NCBI GenBank assembly: GCA_963619835.1
Contig: CAVEYD010000060.1
Span: forward strand, 1 to 5,351
Length of the DNA stretch: 5,351 bases
Source of the DNA: Fimimonas sp963619835
GTDB taxonomy: Bacteria > Bacillota > Clostridia > Christensenellales > CAG-314
Direction: 5' to 3'
The notes under the pieces were generated by a model. That model had not been told where the DNA came from. It made no database searches and saw only the letters and a program-made list of their open reading frames with translations. This document shows positions 1-5,351 of this stretch, one piece after another (within the stretch, counting starts at the first letter, position 1; each line of letters begins with the position of its first letter). The translations under genes were made by a program, and so were the position numbers.

Positions 1-41
1 AATAAATACATTCTATTTAAAAAACAAACGTCATAAATACT

Positions 42-57
42 TTTGTTGAACAACAAA
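42..57. repeat. Short dyad (7-base inverted repeat, 2-base spacer)
   Basis: TTTGTTG at 42-48 is exactly mirrored by CAACAAA at 51-57, separated by AA. As RNA it could form a 6-bp A/U-rich stem with a GAAC loop. It lies just beyond the intrinsic terminator that follows yajC. It could be an operator half of a gene to the left, a back-up hairpin, or chance in AT-rich sequence. Nothing else was recognised in bases 1-57. Confidence 0.3.
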
Positions 58-99
58 TACAATAAAACGCCCACAAGCGACTAAATATCTTGCGGGCGT
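58..99 (-). terminator. Intrinsic terminator after yajC
   Basis: Read on the minus strand, positions 99-89 (ACGCCCGCAAG) pair with 77-67 (CTTGTGGGCGT) in an 11-bp stem. All pairs are Watson-Crick except one G-U, and the loop is 11 bases. The stem is followed at once by a U-rich tail (TTTTATTGTATTT, ending near 58). On the plus strand the same G-U position becomes an A-C mismatch and no U-tract follows, so the signal is directional and belongs to the leftward transcript. It starts about 30 bases after the yajC stop codon and is the only GC-rich hairpin in the window. Confidence 0.9.
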
Positions 100-127
100 C
101 TAAAAATGTCTTAATGAAAATCCAAAT

Positions 128-526
128 TTATTTAATTTCGTCTACTTCGTCATTGGATTCTTGTTTTTCAGCACTTGCATCGGCAGTTGCAACACCATTG
201 TTAGCAGGCTCAATTGAGTGTATAGCTTGACGCAACAACTTCATTGTAGTTTTGCTTCCTTCAACGCCTGTTTCAATCCAAATATATTTATCATCAAGTT
301 CTACAACTTCACCGATAATACCACCAATAGAAGTTATCGTGCAACCAATAGCAAGCGTGGCCATCATTTCTTCTTGACGCTTTCTTTGTTTGCGTTGAGG
401 AATTATCATCATAAGTATAAGGCCAACAATAAGTACACCAAAAATAACCCAGGTTACCCAAGTAGGAAGTCCCGTTCCGGTCGACGTTGAGGAACTATCT
501 TCAAAAAAGTTCAATAAAGCAATCAT
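128..526 (-). CDS. yajC: Preprotein translocase accessory subunit YajC
   Basis: YajC is a small inner-membrane protein that associates with SecD and SecF and assists the SecYEG protein-export channel. The 132-residue product has a short N-terminus (about 1-22, rich in S/T/G), one strongly hydrophobic segment (about 23-43), then a basic stretch PQRKQRKR that should sit on the cytoplasmic side. A small soluble domain follows with the family pattern of a glycine after the helix and T-S-I-GGIIG-V (about 61-75). The last 25 or so residues are acidic, low-complexity and make it longer than the usual 85-115 residues. The start is supported by an AAGGAG ribosome site at 533-538, six bases before ATG. 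It has its own candidate promoter, and a terminator lies about 30 bases after the stop. No secD or secF is visible in the window. The family assignment is firm; the function rests on family knowledge. Confidence 0.93.
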   Translation of the reverse strand: MIALLNFFEDSSSTSTGTGLPTWVTWVIFGVLIVGLILMMIIPQRKQRKRQEEMMATLAIGCTITSIGGIIGEVVELDDKYIWIETGVEGSKTTMKLLRQAIHSIEPANNGVATADASAEKQESNDEVDEIK

Positions 527-550
527 ATTTTTCTCCTTGTCAAAATATTT

Positions 551-592
551 TTAGAAAAGCCACATAAATAGCTTTTTTATAAAAATTACCAT
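551..592 (-). other. Leader hairpin and 13-codon reading frame upstream of yajC
   Basis: Within the predicted yajC 5' leader, AAAAGC (minus strand, 576-571) can pair with GCTTTT (560-555) around a 10-base loop. The same stretch contains an ATG-started frame of 13 codons (MVIFIKKLFMWLF, then TAA) with no convincing ribosome site. It may be a structured leader or may be chance in AT-rich sequence. I do not call it a gene. Confidence 0.2.
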
Positions 593-641
593 GTATACCA
601 ATAAAATTCAAATGTGCTTGCACGCAAAATTTTATACTTTT

Positions 642-670
642 ATTTTACTATAAGGCTTGTCAAAAATCAA
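642..670 (-). promoter_or_regulatory. Candidate sigma-A promoter for yajC
   Basis: On the minus strand TTGATT (670-665) is followed after exactly 17 bases by TAAAAT (647-642). These match the sigma-A consensus at 4 of 6 and 5 of 6 positions. A perfect TTGACA (662-657) also lies in this stretch, but its nearest good -10 (TATAAA) is 21 bases away, so it is less likely to be used. Transcription would start near 635 and give a leader of about 110 bases. This promoter would let yajC be expressed separately from the ruv-queA-tgt unit. Confidence 0.55.
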
Positions 671-693
671 CCTTTTGCACAAATACTTTTTTT

Positions 694-736
694 CAATCTT
701 TTTTAAGACAAAAGATTGCTATGAAGTTTCAAGCAA
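694..736 (-). terminator. Possible weak terminator or alternative hairpins after tgt
   Basis: Two overlapping hairpins lie downstream of tgt. On the minus strand TTGCT (736-732) and AGCAA (720-716) can close a stem extended by TGA/TCA with one bulged base, followed by a U-rich run (TCTTTTGTCTT). Next, CAATCTTTT (718-710) can pair with AAAAGATTG (702-694), a perfect 9-bp stem followed by A's rather than U's. They share bases 716-718 and so exclude each other. The first has the form of a weak intrinsic terminator. Low GC content makes its efficiency doubtful, so readthrough into yajC is possible. Confidence 0.35.
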
Positions 737-759
737 AAGAGATCCATCTATGTGCATTT

Positions 760-1878
760 CTATTTATTATAGTACATACTATAAAAATCATGTTTAAACT
801 CTGCAAAGGAGTCATTAAAAATAGCTTCTCGTGCTTTCTTAACCAAATTAAGTAGAAAAGTAATATTGTGTATGCTTAAAAGTTCCGCAGCAAGAATTTC
901 TTTACAATTTACAAGATGTCTCAGGTATGCCTTCGTAAAGTTTTTGCAACAATAGCAATCGCATTTAGGATCAAGAGGCGAAAAATCAGCCTTATAAAGC
1001 CCATTGCGAACCACAATTTTTCCTTGGCTTGTCATTGCAGTACCATTGCGAGCAATTCGGGTAGGCAAAACGCAATCACACATGTCAATTCCGCGCTCAA
1101 TTCCTTCCAAAATATAATCCGGCGTGCCAACGCCCATTAGGTAATGCGGCATGTTTTCAGGAAGGTAAGGTCTTATTGCATCCATCATTTTGTACATAAC
1201 AACGGAAGGCTCACCGACGGACAGTCCGCCTACGGCGATACCACACTCGGCATAATTTGACACAAACTTAACCGATTCAATTCGCAAATCTTCAAACATA
1301 TTGCCCTGAATGATTGGAAAAAGCATTTGTTTACCATTTGTATGTGCCTTTGCACACCTATCCAACCACCTATGAGTACGGTTCATAGCCTGTTTTGCGT
1401 AATTTTTATCACATCCGTAAGTACTACACTCATCAAAAGCCATTATAATATCCGCGCCCAAATCATGTTCCGTCTTCATCACGCTTTCGGGTGTAAAAAC
1501 ATGTCTACTGCCGTCAATATGAGATGAAAAGGTTACACCATCATCTGTTATTTTACGCAAATCACCAAGGGAGAAAACTTGAAAGCCGCCACTGTCGGTA
1601 AGAATCGGACCGTCCCAGTTCATAAACTTATGCAAACCACCGGCTTGTGCAACCAATTCACTTCCCGGACGCAAATAAAGATGATACGTGTTAGAAAGCA
1701 AAATTTGAGTACCTATTTCTTTTAAAGTACTCGGAAGAAGCGACTTAACCGTTGCAGCTGTTCCTACCGGCATAAAAATAGGTGTTTCAATATCTCCATG
1801 AGGGGTATGAAACAAGCCTGCTCTTGCCCCGGTGTGTTTATCTATATGTTGAAGTTCAAAAGAAAATTGTTCACTCAT
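760..1878 (-). CDS. tgt: Queuine/preQ1 tRNA-ribosyltransferase (tRNA-guanine transglycosylase)
   Basis: Tgt exchanges guanine at wobble position 34 of GUN-anticodon tRNAs (Asp, Asn, His, Tyr) for preQ1, the committed tRNA step of queuosine synthesis. The 372-residue length is normal. By alignment from memory to the Zymomonas enzyme, the general acid/base is Asp95 (in TDSGGFQ) and the nucleophile Asp268 (in DMCDCVLPTR). The base pocket is Asp149, Cys151, Gln191 and GGL at 217-219. Zinc ligands are Cys306, Cys308 and Cys311 (CDCYCC) plus His337, with spacing identical to the family. Cys151 and Val221 are the bacterial pair that favours preQ1 over queuine. The ATG at 1878 has only a weak GTGGT-like ribosome site. 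It lies 87 AT-rich bases downstream of queA, with no convincing promoter between, so it is probably co-transcribed. No preQ1 riboswitch was recognised. Identification is very secure. Confidence 0.98.
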   Translation of the reverse strand: MSEQFSFELQHIDKHTGARAGLFHTPHGDIETPIFMPVGTAATVKSLLPSTLKEIGTQILLSNTYHLYLRPGSELVAQAGGLHKFMNWDGPILTDSGGFQVFSLGDLRKITDDGVTFSSHIDGSRHVFTPESVMKTEHDLGADIIMAFDECSTYGCDKNYAKQAMNRTHRWLDRCAKAHTNGKQMLFPIIQGNMFEDLRIESVKFVSNYAECGIAVGGLSVGEPSVVMYKMMDAIRPYLPENMPHYLMGVGTPDYILEGIERGIDMCDCVLPTRIARNGTAMTSQGKIVVRNGLYKADFSPLDPKCDCYCCKNFTKAYLRHLVNCKEILAAELLSIHNITFLLNLVKKAREAIFNDSFAEFKHDFYSMYYNK

Positions 1879-1965
1879 TAAAATACCACAAACTTTTTTA
1901 TTTTTTAGTAGATTACTTTATAAAAGTTTAAGTTTTATTAAAATATTTTCTTTGCAAGATAACCA

Positions 1966-2988
1966 TTATTCAATAAACATCGCATCACCAAAAGAAAAAA
2001 ATCTATATTTTTCTTGTACAGCAATGTTGTAAATGTTTAGTATTTCTTCTCTTGAACACAGAGACGAAACTAACATTATCAATGTACTTTCAGGCAAGTG
2101 AAAATTCGTTATCAATGCATCAACTATTTTAAAATGATATGGCGGATAAATAAAAATATCTGTATTTCCGCTTCCGGCAACTACATGTCCGTCTCTATCG
2201 GCAGCACTTTCAACCGTCCGCACACTTGTCGTTCCAACACAGATTACTCGTCTTCCTTCTAATTTAGCTTTATTTATTGCATCAGCTGCCTCTTCCGATA
2301 CCGAGTAATACTCCGAGTGCATATGATGTTTTGTCACATCATCGACTTTAACAGGTCTAAAGGTTCCAAGTCCAACATGAAGCAAAACTTCTACAACCTC
2401 TACTCCCATAGATTTTACCTTTTGAAGCAGATCTTTAGTAAAGTGAAGTCCTGCTGTAGGCGCAGCTGCCGAACCTTCAATTTTACTGTAGACCGTGTTA
2501 TATCTCGATTTATCTTGTAATTTTTCTTTAATATACGGAGGCAAGGGCATCTCTCCGACTTTTGCCAAAATATCTTCAAAAACCCCGTCGTACAGAAAGT
2601 TAACTATTCTGCTTCCGTCTTCGCCTATTGACTCTACTTTTGCTGAAAGTTCGTCTCCAAAATTAAAGACAGAGCCGGGTTTTGCAATTCTACCGGGCTT
2701 AAGTATAACTTCCCAGTGAGTAAGATCAAGACGTTTTAGAAGCAAAAATTCTACATGTCCACCGGTTACAGATTTTGTTCCGTAAATTCGTGCGGGCAAA
2801 ACTTTTGTATTATTAACAACAAGCACGTCACCTTTCCTTAAGTAGTTTGTGATATCATAAAAATGCTTGTGCTCAATTTGCCTATTTTCTCTATTATATA
2901 CCAACAGTCTCGAGCTATCACGTGGCTCAACCGGAGTTTGCGCAATTAATTCTTGCGGAAGATTATAAAAAAAATCACTCGTTTTCAT
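1966..2988 (-). CDS. queA: S-adenosylmethionine:tRNA ribosyltransferase-isomerase
   Basis: QueA transfers and isomerises the ribosyl part of S-adenosylmethionine onto preQ1-modified tRNA to give epoxyqueuosine, the step after Tgt. Numbered from the chosen start, the protein has 340 residues, matching the family. Visible family signatures are MKTSDFFYNLP at the N-terminus, LIAQTP, VVNNTKVLPARI, MPLPPYI, GSAAAPTAGLHFT, HVGLGTFRPV, HSEYY, GTTSVRTVES, NFHLPESTLIMLVSSL and the C-terminal YRFFSFGDAM. The same frame also opens with TTG at 3009 and ATG at 3000. I chose the ATG at 2988 because family members begin MKTSDF there. This start has no clear ribosome site and lies inside the end of ruvB (14-base overlap), which suggests translational coupling. 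Epoxyqueuosine reductase (QueG or QueH), needed to finish queuosine, is not in the window. Confidence 0.97.
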   Translation of the reverse strand: MKTSDFFYNLPQELIAQTPVEPRDSSRLLVYNRENRQIEHKHFYDITNYLRKGDVLVVNNTKVLPARIYGTKSVTGGHVEFLLLKRLDLTHWEVILKPGRIAKPGSVFNFGDELSAKVESIGEDGSRIVNFLYDGVFEDILAKVGEMPLPPYIKEKLQDKSRYNTVYSKIEGSAAAPTAGLHFTKDLLQKVKSMGVEVVEVLLHVGLGTFRPVKVDDVTKHHMHSEYYSVSEEAADAINKAKLEGRRVICVGTTSVRTVESAADRDGHVVAGSGNTDIFIYPPYHFKIVDALITNFHLPESTLIMLVSSLCSREEILNIYNIAVQEKYRFFSFGDAMFIE

Positions 2989-4030
2989 TATTAGCTGCAT
3001 CGTCGTCAAAAATTGACAACATTTCCATTCTTTCTTTAGTTAATTTGCGTCCAAGATGTTTGTAAGCATTCGGCATACAAACACGGCCTCGTGGTGTACG
3101 TGCAACAAAACCGAGCTGCAAAAGGTACGGTTCATAAACATCTTCAATCGTTGTTGCATCCTCACCGGTCGCAGACGCAAGCGTATCAAGGCCAACAGGA
3201 CCACCACTAAATTTATCTATTATTGTTGTAAGAATATTTTTATCCACCGAGTCAAGACCGAGTTCGTCAACTTCCATTACATTCATTGCATGATCAACTA
3301 CAGACAGGGTAATATTTCCATCCCCCAGCACATCGGCAAAATCTCTAACTCGCTTCAGCAATCTATTTGCAATACGAGGCGTTCCTCGGCTTCTTCGTGC
3401 AATTTCAAAACATGCTGAATCTTCTATTCCTGCGCCCAATTTTTTTGCGGATTTTTTTACAATAAGTTGTAAATCTTCCGGAGAATACAAATTCAAACGC
3501 ATTTGAACACCAAACCTGTCTCTTAAAGGAGCAGCCAAATTTCCCGCTTTTGTCGTTGCGCCTATTAGGGTAAAATGCTCAAGCTTAATATTTACAGATG
3601 TGGCAGATGGTCCCTTACCAACAACAAAATCCAAACGATAGTCTTCCATTGCAGGGTACAATATTTCCTCTAAGCTACTGTTTAAGCGGTGAATTTCATC
3701 AATAAACAAAACCTCATTCGGCTTTAATTTGGACAGAATTGCTGATAAATCGAATTTACTTGGTATTGCCGAACCACTTGTAATAGTTATAGGCACCCCC
3801 ATTTCGTTTGCAATTATATGTGCCAAAGTCGTTTTCCCTAAACCCGGTGGACCATACAAAAGGACATGATCAAGGCTTTCTCCGCGTGACAATGCTGCTT
3901 TAATATACACTGCCATGTTTTGTTTTACTTTATCTTGTCCCACATAATCGTCAAAATTTTTAGGACGCAATATATTTTCTGTATCGCGTTCTTTTTCATT
4001 TAGCGTACTGGTAAAAAAAGTATTTTCCAT
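2975..4030 (-). CDS. ruvB: Holliday junction branch migration ATPase RuvB
   Basis: RuvB is the AAA+ motor that forms hexameric rings on either side of a RuvA-bound Holliday junction and pumps DNA through it. The 351-residue protein is slightly longer than usual because of an acidic, Asn-rich tail (about 341-351). Visible are Walker A GPPGLGKT (60-67), Walker B LFIDEIH (108-114), sensor 1 GATT (157-160), the arginine finger in LRDRFG (Arg170) and sensor 2 in RGTPRIANRLL (Arg219). The C-terminal winged helix follows, with the DNA-contacting RTPRGR (311-316). The stretch SGSAIPSKFDL (85-95) departs from the usual SGP-(E)-GDL form. The ATG at 4030 is supported by AGAGGA at 4035-4040. It lies 98 bases after ruvA, and its stop codon lies inside queA. 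Identity is certain. Confidence 0.98.
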   Translation of the reverse strand: MENTFFTSTLNEKERDTENILRPKNFDDYVGQDKVKQNMAVYIKAALSRGESLDHVLLYGPPGLGKTTLAHIIANEMGVPITITSGSAIPSKFDLSAILSKLKPNEVLFIDEIHRLNSSLEEILYPAMEDYRLDFVVGKGPSATSVNIKLEHFTLIGATTKAGNLAAPLRDRFGVQMRLNLYSPEDLQLIVKKSAKKLGAGIEDSACFEIARRSRGTPRIANRLLKRVRDFADVLGDGNITLSVVDHAMNVMEVDELGLDSVDKNILTTIIDKFSGGPVGLDTLASATGEDATTIEDVYEPYLLQLGFVARTPRGRVCMPNAYKHLGRKLTKERMEMLSIFDDDAANNENE

Positions 4031-4086
4031 TACATCCTCTTAATTTTTGAATATCTCAACAAAAACAAAATTCTTTTTCAGAATGT

Positions 4087-4116
4087 GTTAGCATTTTTTC
4101 TAATAAAAAAACTAAC
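4087..4116. repeat. Imperfect inverted repeat in the ruvA-ruvB gap
   Basis: GTTAG (4087-4091) and CTAAC (4112-4116) flank a T-run (4094-4099) and an A-run (4105-4111) that can pair, giving about 11 base pairs with a small internal loop. No U-tract follows on either strand, so it is not a convincing terminator. It overlaps the candidate internal promoter of ruvB and could affect mRNA stability between ruvA and ruvB, or be incidental. Confidence 0.3.
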
Positions 4117-4124
4117 GATGTCAA
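4097..4124 (-). promoter_or_regulatory. Possible weak internal promoter ahead of ruvB
   Basis: On the minus strand a perfect -35 box TTGACA (4124-4119) begins four bases after the ruvA stop codon. At 16 bases spacing there is only TAGAAA (4102-4097), a 4-of-6 match to the -10 consensus. If active it would give ruvB-queA-tgt expression independent of ruvC-ruvA. The poor -10 makes this uncertain. Confidence 0.25.
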
Positions 4125-4128
4125 ACGG

Positions 4129-4740
4129 CTAATTTATTCTAAAAGCCATGTTGATTAACTCCTCCGAAGAACTTGCACCAAGTTTCGAAGCTGCTTCCAC
4201 AAGTTTTTCGGCATCAGCTTGACTTTTACCCAAGGAGCACAAGACTGAAATCGCAGCTTTTTGTTCGTTAGTTAAAACATTATCGCCGTAATCTTGAGTG
4301 AAATTCATTGATTGTTGTCCGGAGCCAATGTAATTTATGTCTACAGTTACTTTCTCTTTGAGTTCCAAAACTATTCGTTCTGCGGTTTTTTTGCCAAGTC
4401 CTTTTATTTTCGTAAGTTGCTTTGTATCACAATTAAATATAGCAGCAGCAATACCGTTAAAATCCATTCCGGAAAGGATACTAATTGCCATTTTACAACC
4501 AACTCCCGAAACGGAAGTTAAAAGTAAAAACATATTTTTTTCTTCTTTGGATGAAAACCCAAACAAAGACACACCATCTTCCTTAACTTGCAAAAAAGTG
4601 TACAATTTTTGAGTGCGACCAACGCATACCTCTTTTAGCGTGTAATCAGAAACTAAAAGTTCGTACCCAACCCCGCCGACATCAACAACCACATTATTGC
4701 CGTTTATATCATCTATCTGTCCTTTTACAAAACTAAACAT
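4129..4740 (-). CDS. ruvA: Holliday junction DNA-binding subunit RuvA
   Basis: RuvA binds the four-way junction as a tetramer, holds it in an open square form and loads RuvB. The 203 residues match the usual length. Domain order is an N-terminal OB fold (about 1-63) carrying the acidic pin Glu54-Asp55, equivalent to E. coli Glu55-Asp56. The central helix-hairpin-helix domain has two motifs (TSVSGVGCKMAISIL, about 75-89, and IKGLGKKTAERIVLELKEK, about 112-130). A flexible linker (about 131-155) follows, then the C-terminal three-helix domain that contacts RuvB (about 157-203). The ATG is preceded by AAAGGG (4747-4752) at six bases. It follows ruvC by 25 bases with no promoter between, so the two are co-transcribed. 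All expected parts are present and identity is certain. Confidence 0.97.
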   Translation of the reverse strand: MFSFVKGQIDDINGNNVVVDVGGVGYELLVSDYTLKEVCVGRTQKLYTFLQVKEDGVSLFGFSSKEEKNMFLLLTSVSGVGCKMAISILSGMDFNGIAAAIFNCDTKQLTKIKGLGKKTAERIVLELKEKVTVDINYIGSGQQSMNFTQDYGDNVLTNEQKAAISVLCSLGKSQADAEKLVEAASKLGASSSEELINMAFRIN

Positions 4741-4765
4741 TTTTTACCCTTTAAAATAACTATCT

Positions 4766-5266
4766 TTATTTTATATAAAACTTATCGGTAAAGCCACCTG
4801 TTTGAATATGCGTAAGGGCAACAGCAAGAGCATCCGCAGCGTCATCGGGCTTTGGAATTTTTTCCAAGCCCAAAAAAACACGTACCATTTCTTGTATTTG
4901 TTTTTTTTCTGCCCTTCCATACCCTGTCATCGCTTGCTTAATTTGCAGGGGTGTATATTCGTAAAGACGTCCACAACTATGTACCGCAGCCAAAAGCAAG
5001 ACGCCGCGTGCATGTGCAACATTAATTCCCGTTGTAATATTTGTGTTAAAAAACAATTCTTCTGCCGCAATTTCGTCAGGTTTATACTGTTCAATAAGCT
5101 TTGTCACACTTTGATAAATCAAAGCTAACCTTACTGGAAAACTTTCTTCCTTAGGCGTTGTAATAACTCCATAGTCAACAACTTTTTTATTATTGAAATT
5201 TTCAAAATCAATTATGCCGTAACCAACTATTGCTAGTCCCGGATCAAATCCTATCACTCTTTTCAT
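4766..5266 (-). CDS. ruvC: Crossover junction endodeoxyribonuclease RuvC
   Basis: RuvC is the dimeric, metal-dependent nuclease that cuts Holliday junctions symmetrically after RuvAB branch migration. Numbered from ATG at 5266 the protein has 166 residues, close to the family norm. The RNase H-like fold keeps all four acidic catalytic residues: Asp8 (GFDPG), Glu69 (AAEELFF), Asp142 and Asp145 (PDDAADALA). The conserved Phe72 and the lysines Lys110 and Lys121 match E. coli Phe69, Lys107 and Lys118. A GTG two codons upstream (5272) is an alternative start. I prefer the ATG because the family begins immediately before this first beta strand. Neither start has a strong ribosome site (GAAAAAG lies nearby). 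It is the first gene of the unit, with a promoter ending about 28 bases upstream. Confidence 0.97.
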   Translation of the reverse strand: MKRVIGFDPGLAIVGYGIIDFENFNNKKVVDYGVITTPKEESFPVRLALIYQSVTKLIEQYKPDEIAAEELFFNTNITTGINVAHARGVLLLAAVHSCGRLYEYTPLQIKQAMTGYGRAEKKQIQEMVRVFLGLEKIPKPDDAADALAVALTHIQTGGFTDKFYIK

Positions 5267-5293
5267 ATACACTTTTTCAACGTCTTTTTTATA

Positions 5294-5322
5294 ATATTAC
5301 ATCAATCAGTGGCAAAAGTCAA
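5294..5322 (-). promoter_or_regulatory. Sigma-A promoter of the ruvCAB-queA-tgt unit
   Basis: On the minus strand TTGACT (5322-5317) and TAATAT (5299-5294) are separated by exactly 17 bases. This is a 5-of-6 match at -35 and a 4-of-6 match at -10, with the ideal spacing. Transcription would begin near 5287, giving a leader of roughly 20 bases before ruvC. A small dyad (AAGT, three bases, ACTT at 5321-5331) overlaps the upstream edge of the -35 box, too short to call an operator. No GAAC-N4-GTTC box of the Gram-positive LexA type is seen around it. Confidence 0.7.
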
Positions 5323-5351
5323 GTAACACTTACAAACGAAACGCCTACAAC

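Noticed and set aside
218..490. Plus-strand open frame of 90 codons opposite yajC
   Set aside because: It is antisense to yajC, which has a strong ribosome site, membrane span and family motifs; the plus-strand product resembles nothing known.
721..757. Minus-strand 12-codon frame starting ATGCACATAGATGG just after tgt
   Set aside because: There is no adequately spaced ribosome site, it is very short and overlaps the putative terminator hairpin; likely chance.
1879..1965. Possible promoter or riboswitch between queA and tgt
   Set aside because: TATAAA-like and TTGCAA-like boxes are present but 29 bases apart. An 8-base inverted repeat (1890-1897 with 1922-1929) is only A/T-rich with a 24-base loop. 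No preQ1 riboswitch fold (C-rich loop with A-rich tail pseudoknot) was recognised.
3056..3418. Plus-strand open frame of 120 codons inside ruvB
   Set aside because: It is fully antisense to a certain gene, its translation is rich in Cys, Arg, Asn and Thr with no recognisable domain, and no ribosome site or promoter supports it.
4802..5128. Plus-strand open frame of 108 codons inside ruvC
   Set aside because: It is antisense to a certain gene with intact catalytic residues; the composition is that of a reverse-frame shadow.
1..5351. An undescribed defence, mobile or biosynthetic system
   Set aside because: Every gene belongs to a well-known family in a conserved order. There are no direct repeats, integration sites, transposase fragments, CRISPR units or unassigned genes within the window.

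Overview
The window is AT-rich bacterial chromosome with all six genes on the minus strand. In transcription order, right to left, they are ruvC, ruvA, ruvB, queA, tgt and yajC. This arrangement is typical of Bacillota, especially Clostridia. The protein sequences (for example the RuvC segment GYGRAEK...PKPDDAADALA), the AT-richness and the AAGGAG/AGAGGA-type ribosome sites agree with that, and an uncultured or gut-type clostridial lineage is the best guess. Genus cannot be told from the sequence alone. I see no mobile element, tRNA, rRNA, CRISPR array or horizontally acquired cargo.

Layout. At 5294-5322 a near-consensus sigma-A promoter (TTGACT, 17 bases, TAATAT) reads into ruvC. ruvC, ruvA and ruvB encode the complete Holliday-junction machine: the RuvA tetramer that binds the junction, the RuvB AAA+ motor that drives branch migration, and the RuvC resolvase. 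The ruvC-ruvA gap is 25 bases. The ruvA-ruvB gap is 98 bases and holds an imperfect hairpin and a possible weak internal promoter. queA overlaps the end of ruvB by 14 bases, so the two are probably translationally coupled. tgt follows queA after 87 bases. QueA and Tgt are two successive steps of queuosine tRNA modification: Tgt inserts preQ1 at the wobble position and QueA adds the epoxycyclopentane ring from S-adenosylmethionine.

Between tgt and yajC lie 233 bases without a gene. They contain a possible weak terminator for tgt, a good sigma-A promoter candidate (TTGATT, 17 bases, TAAAAT) and a leader of about 110 bases for yajC. yajC encodes the single-span accessory protein of the SecDF-YajC translocase complex. 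About 30 bases after yajC is a clear intrinsic terminator (stem 67-99 plus U-rich tail), so the unit ends there and yajC is not co-transcribed with whatever lies to the left (secDF is often next in other bacteria). The remaining bases 1-57 hold only a short dyad.

All six proteins appear full length with catalytic and metal-binding residues intact. I do not see an undescribed system here. The points worth a second look are regulatory (separate yajC promoter and leader, the terminator cutting yajC off from downstream genes, no LexA-type box at the ruv promoter) and an unusual stretch in RuvB just after Walker A.
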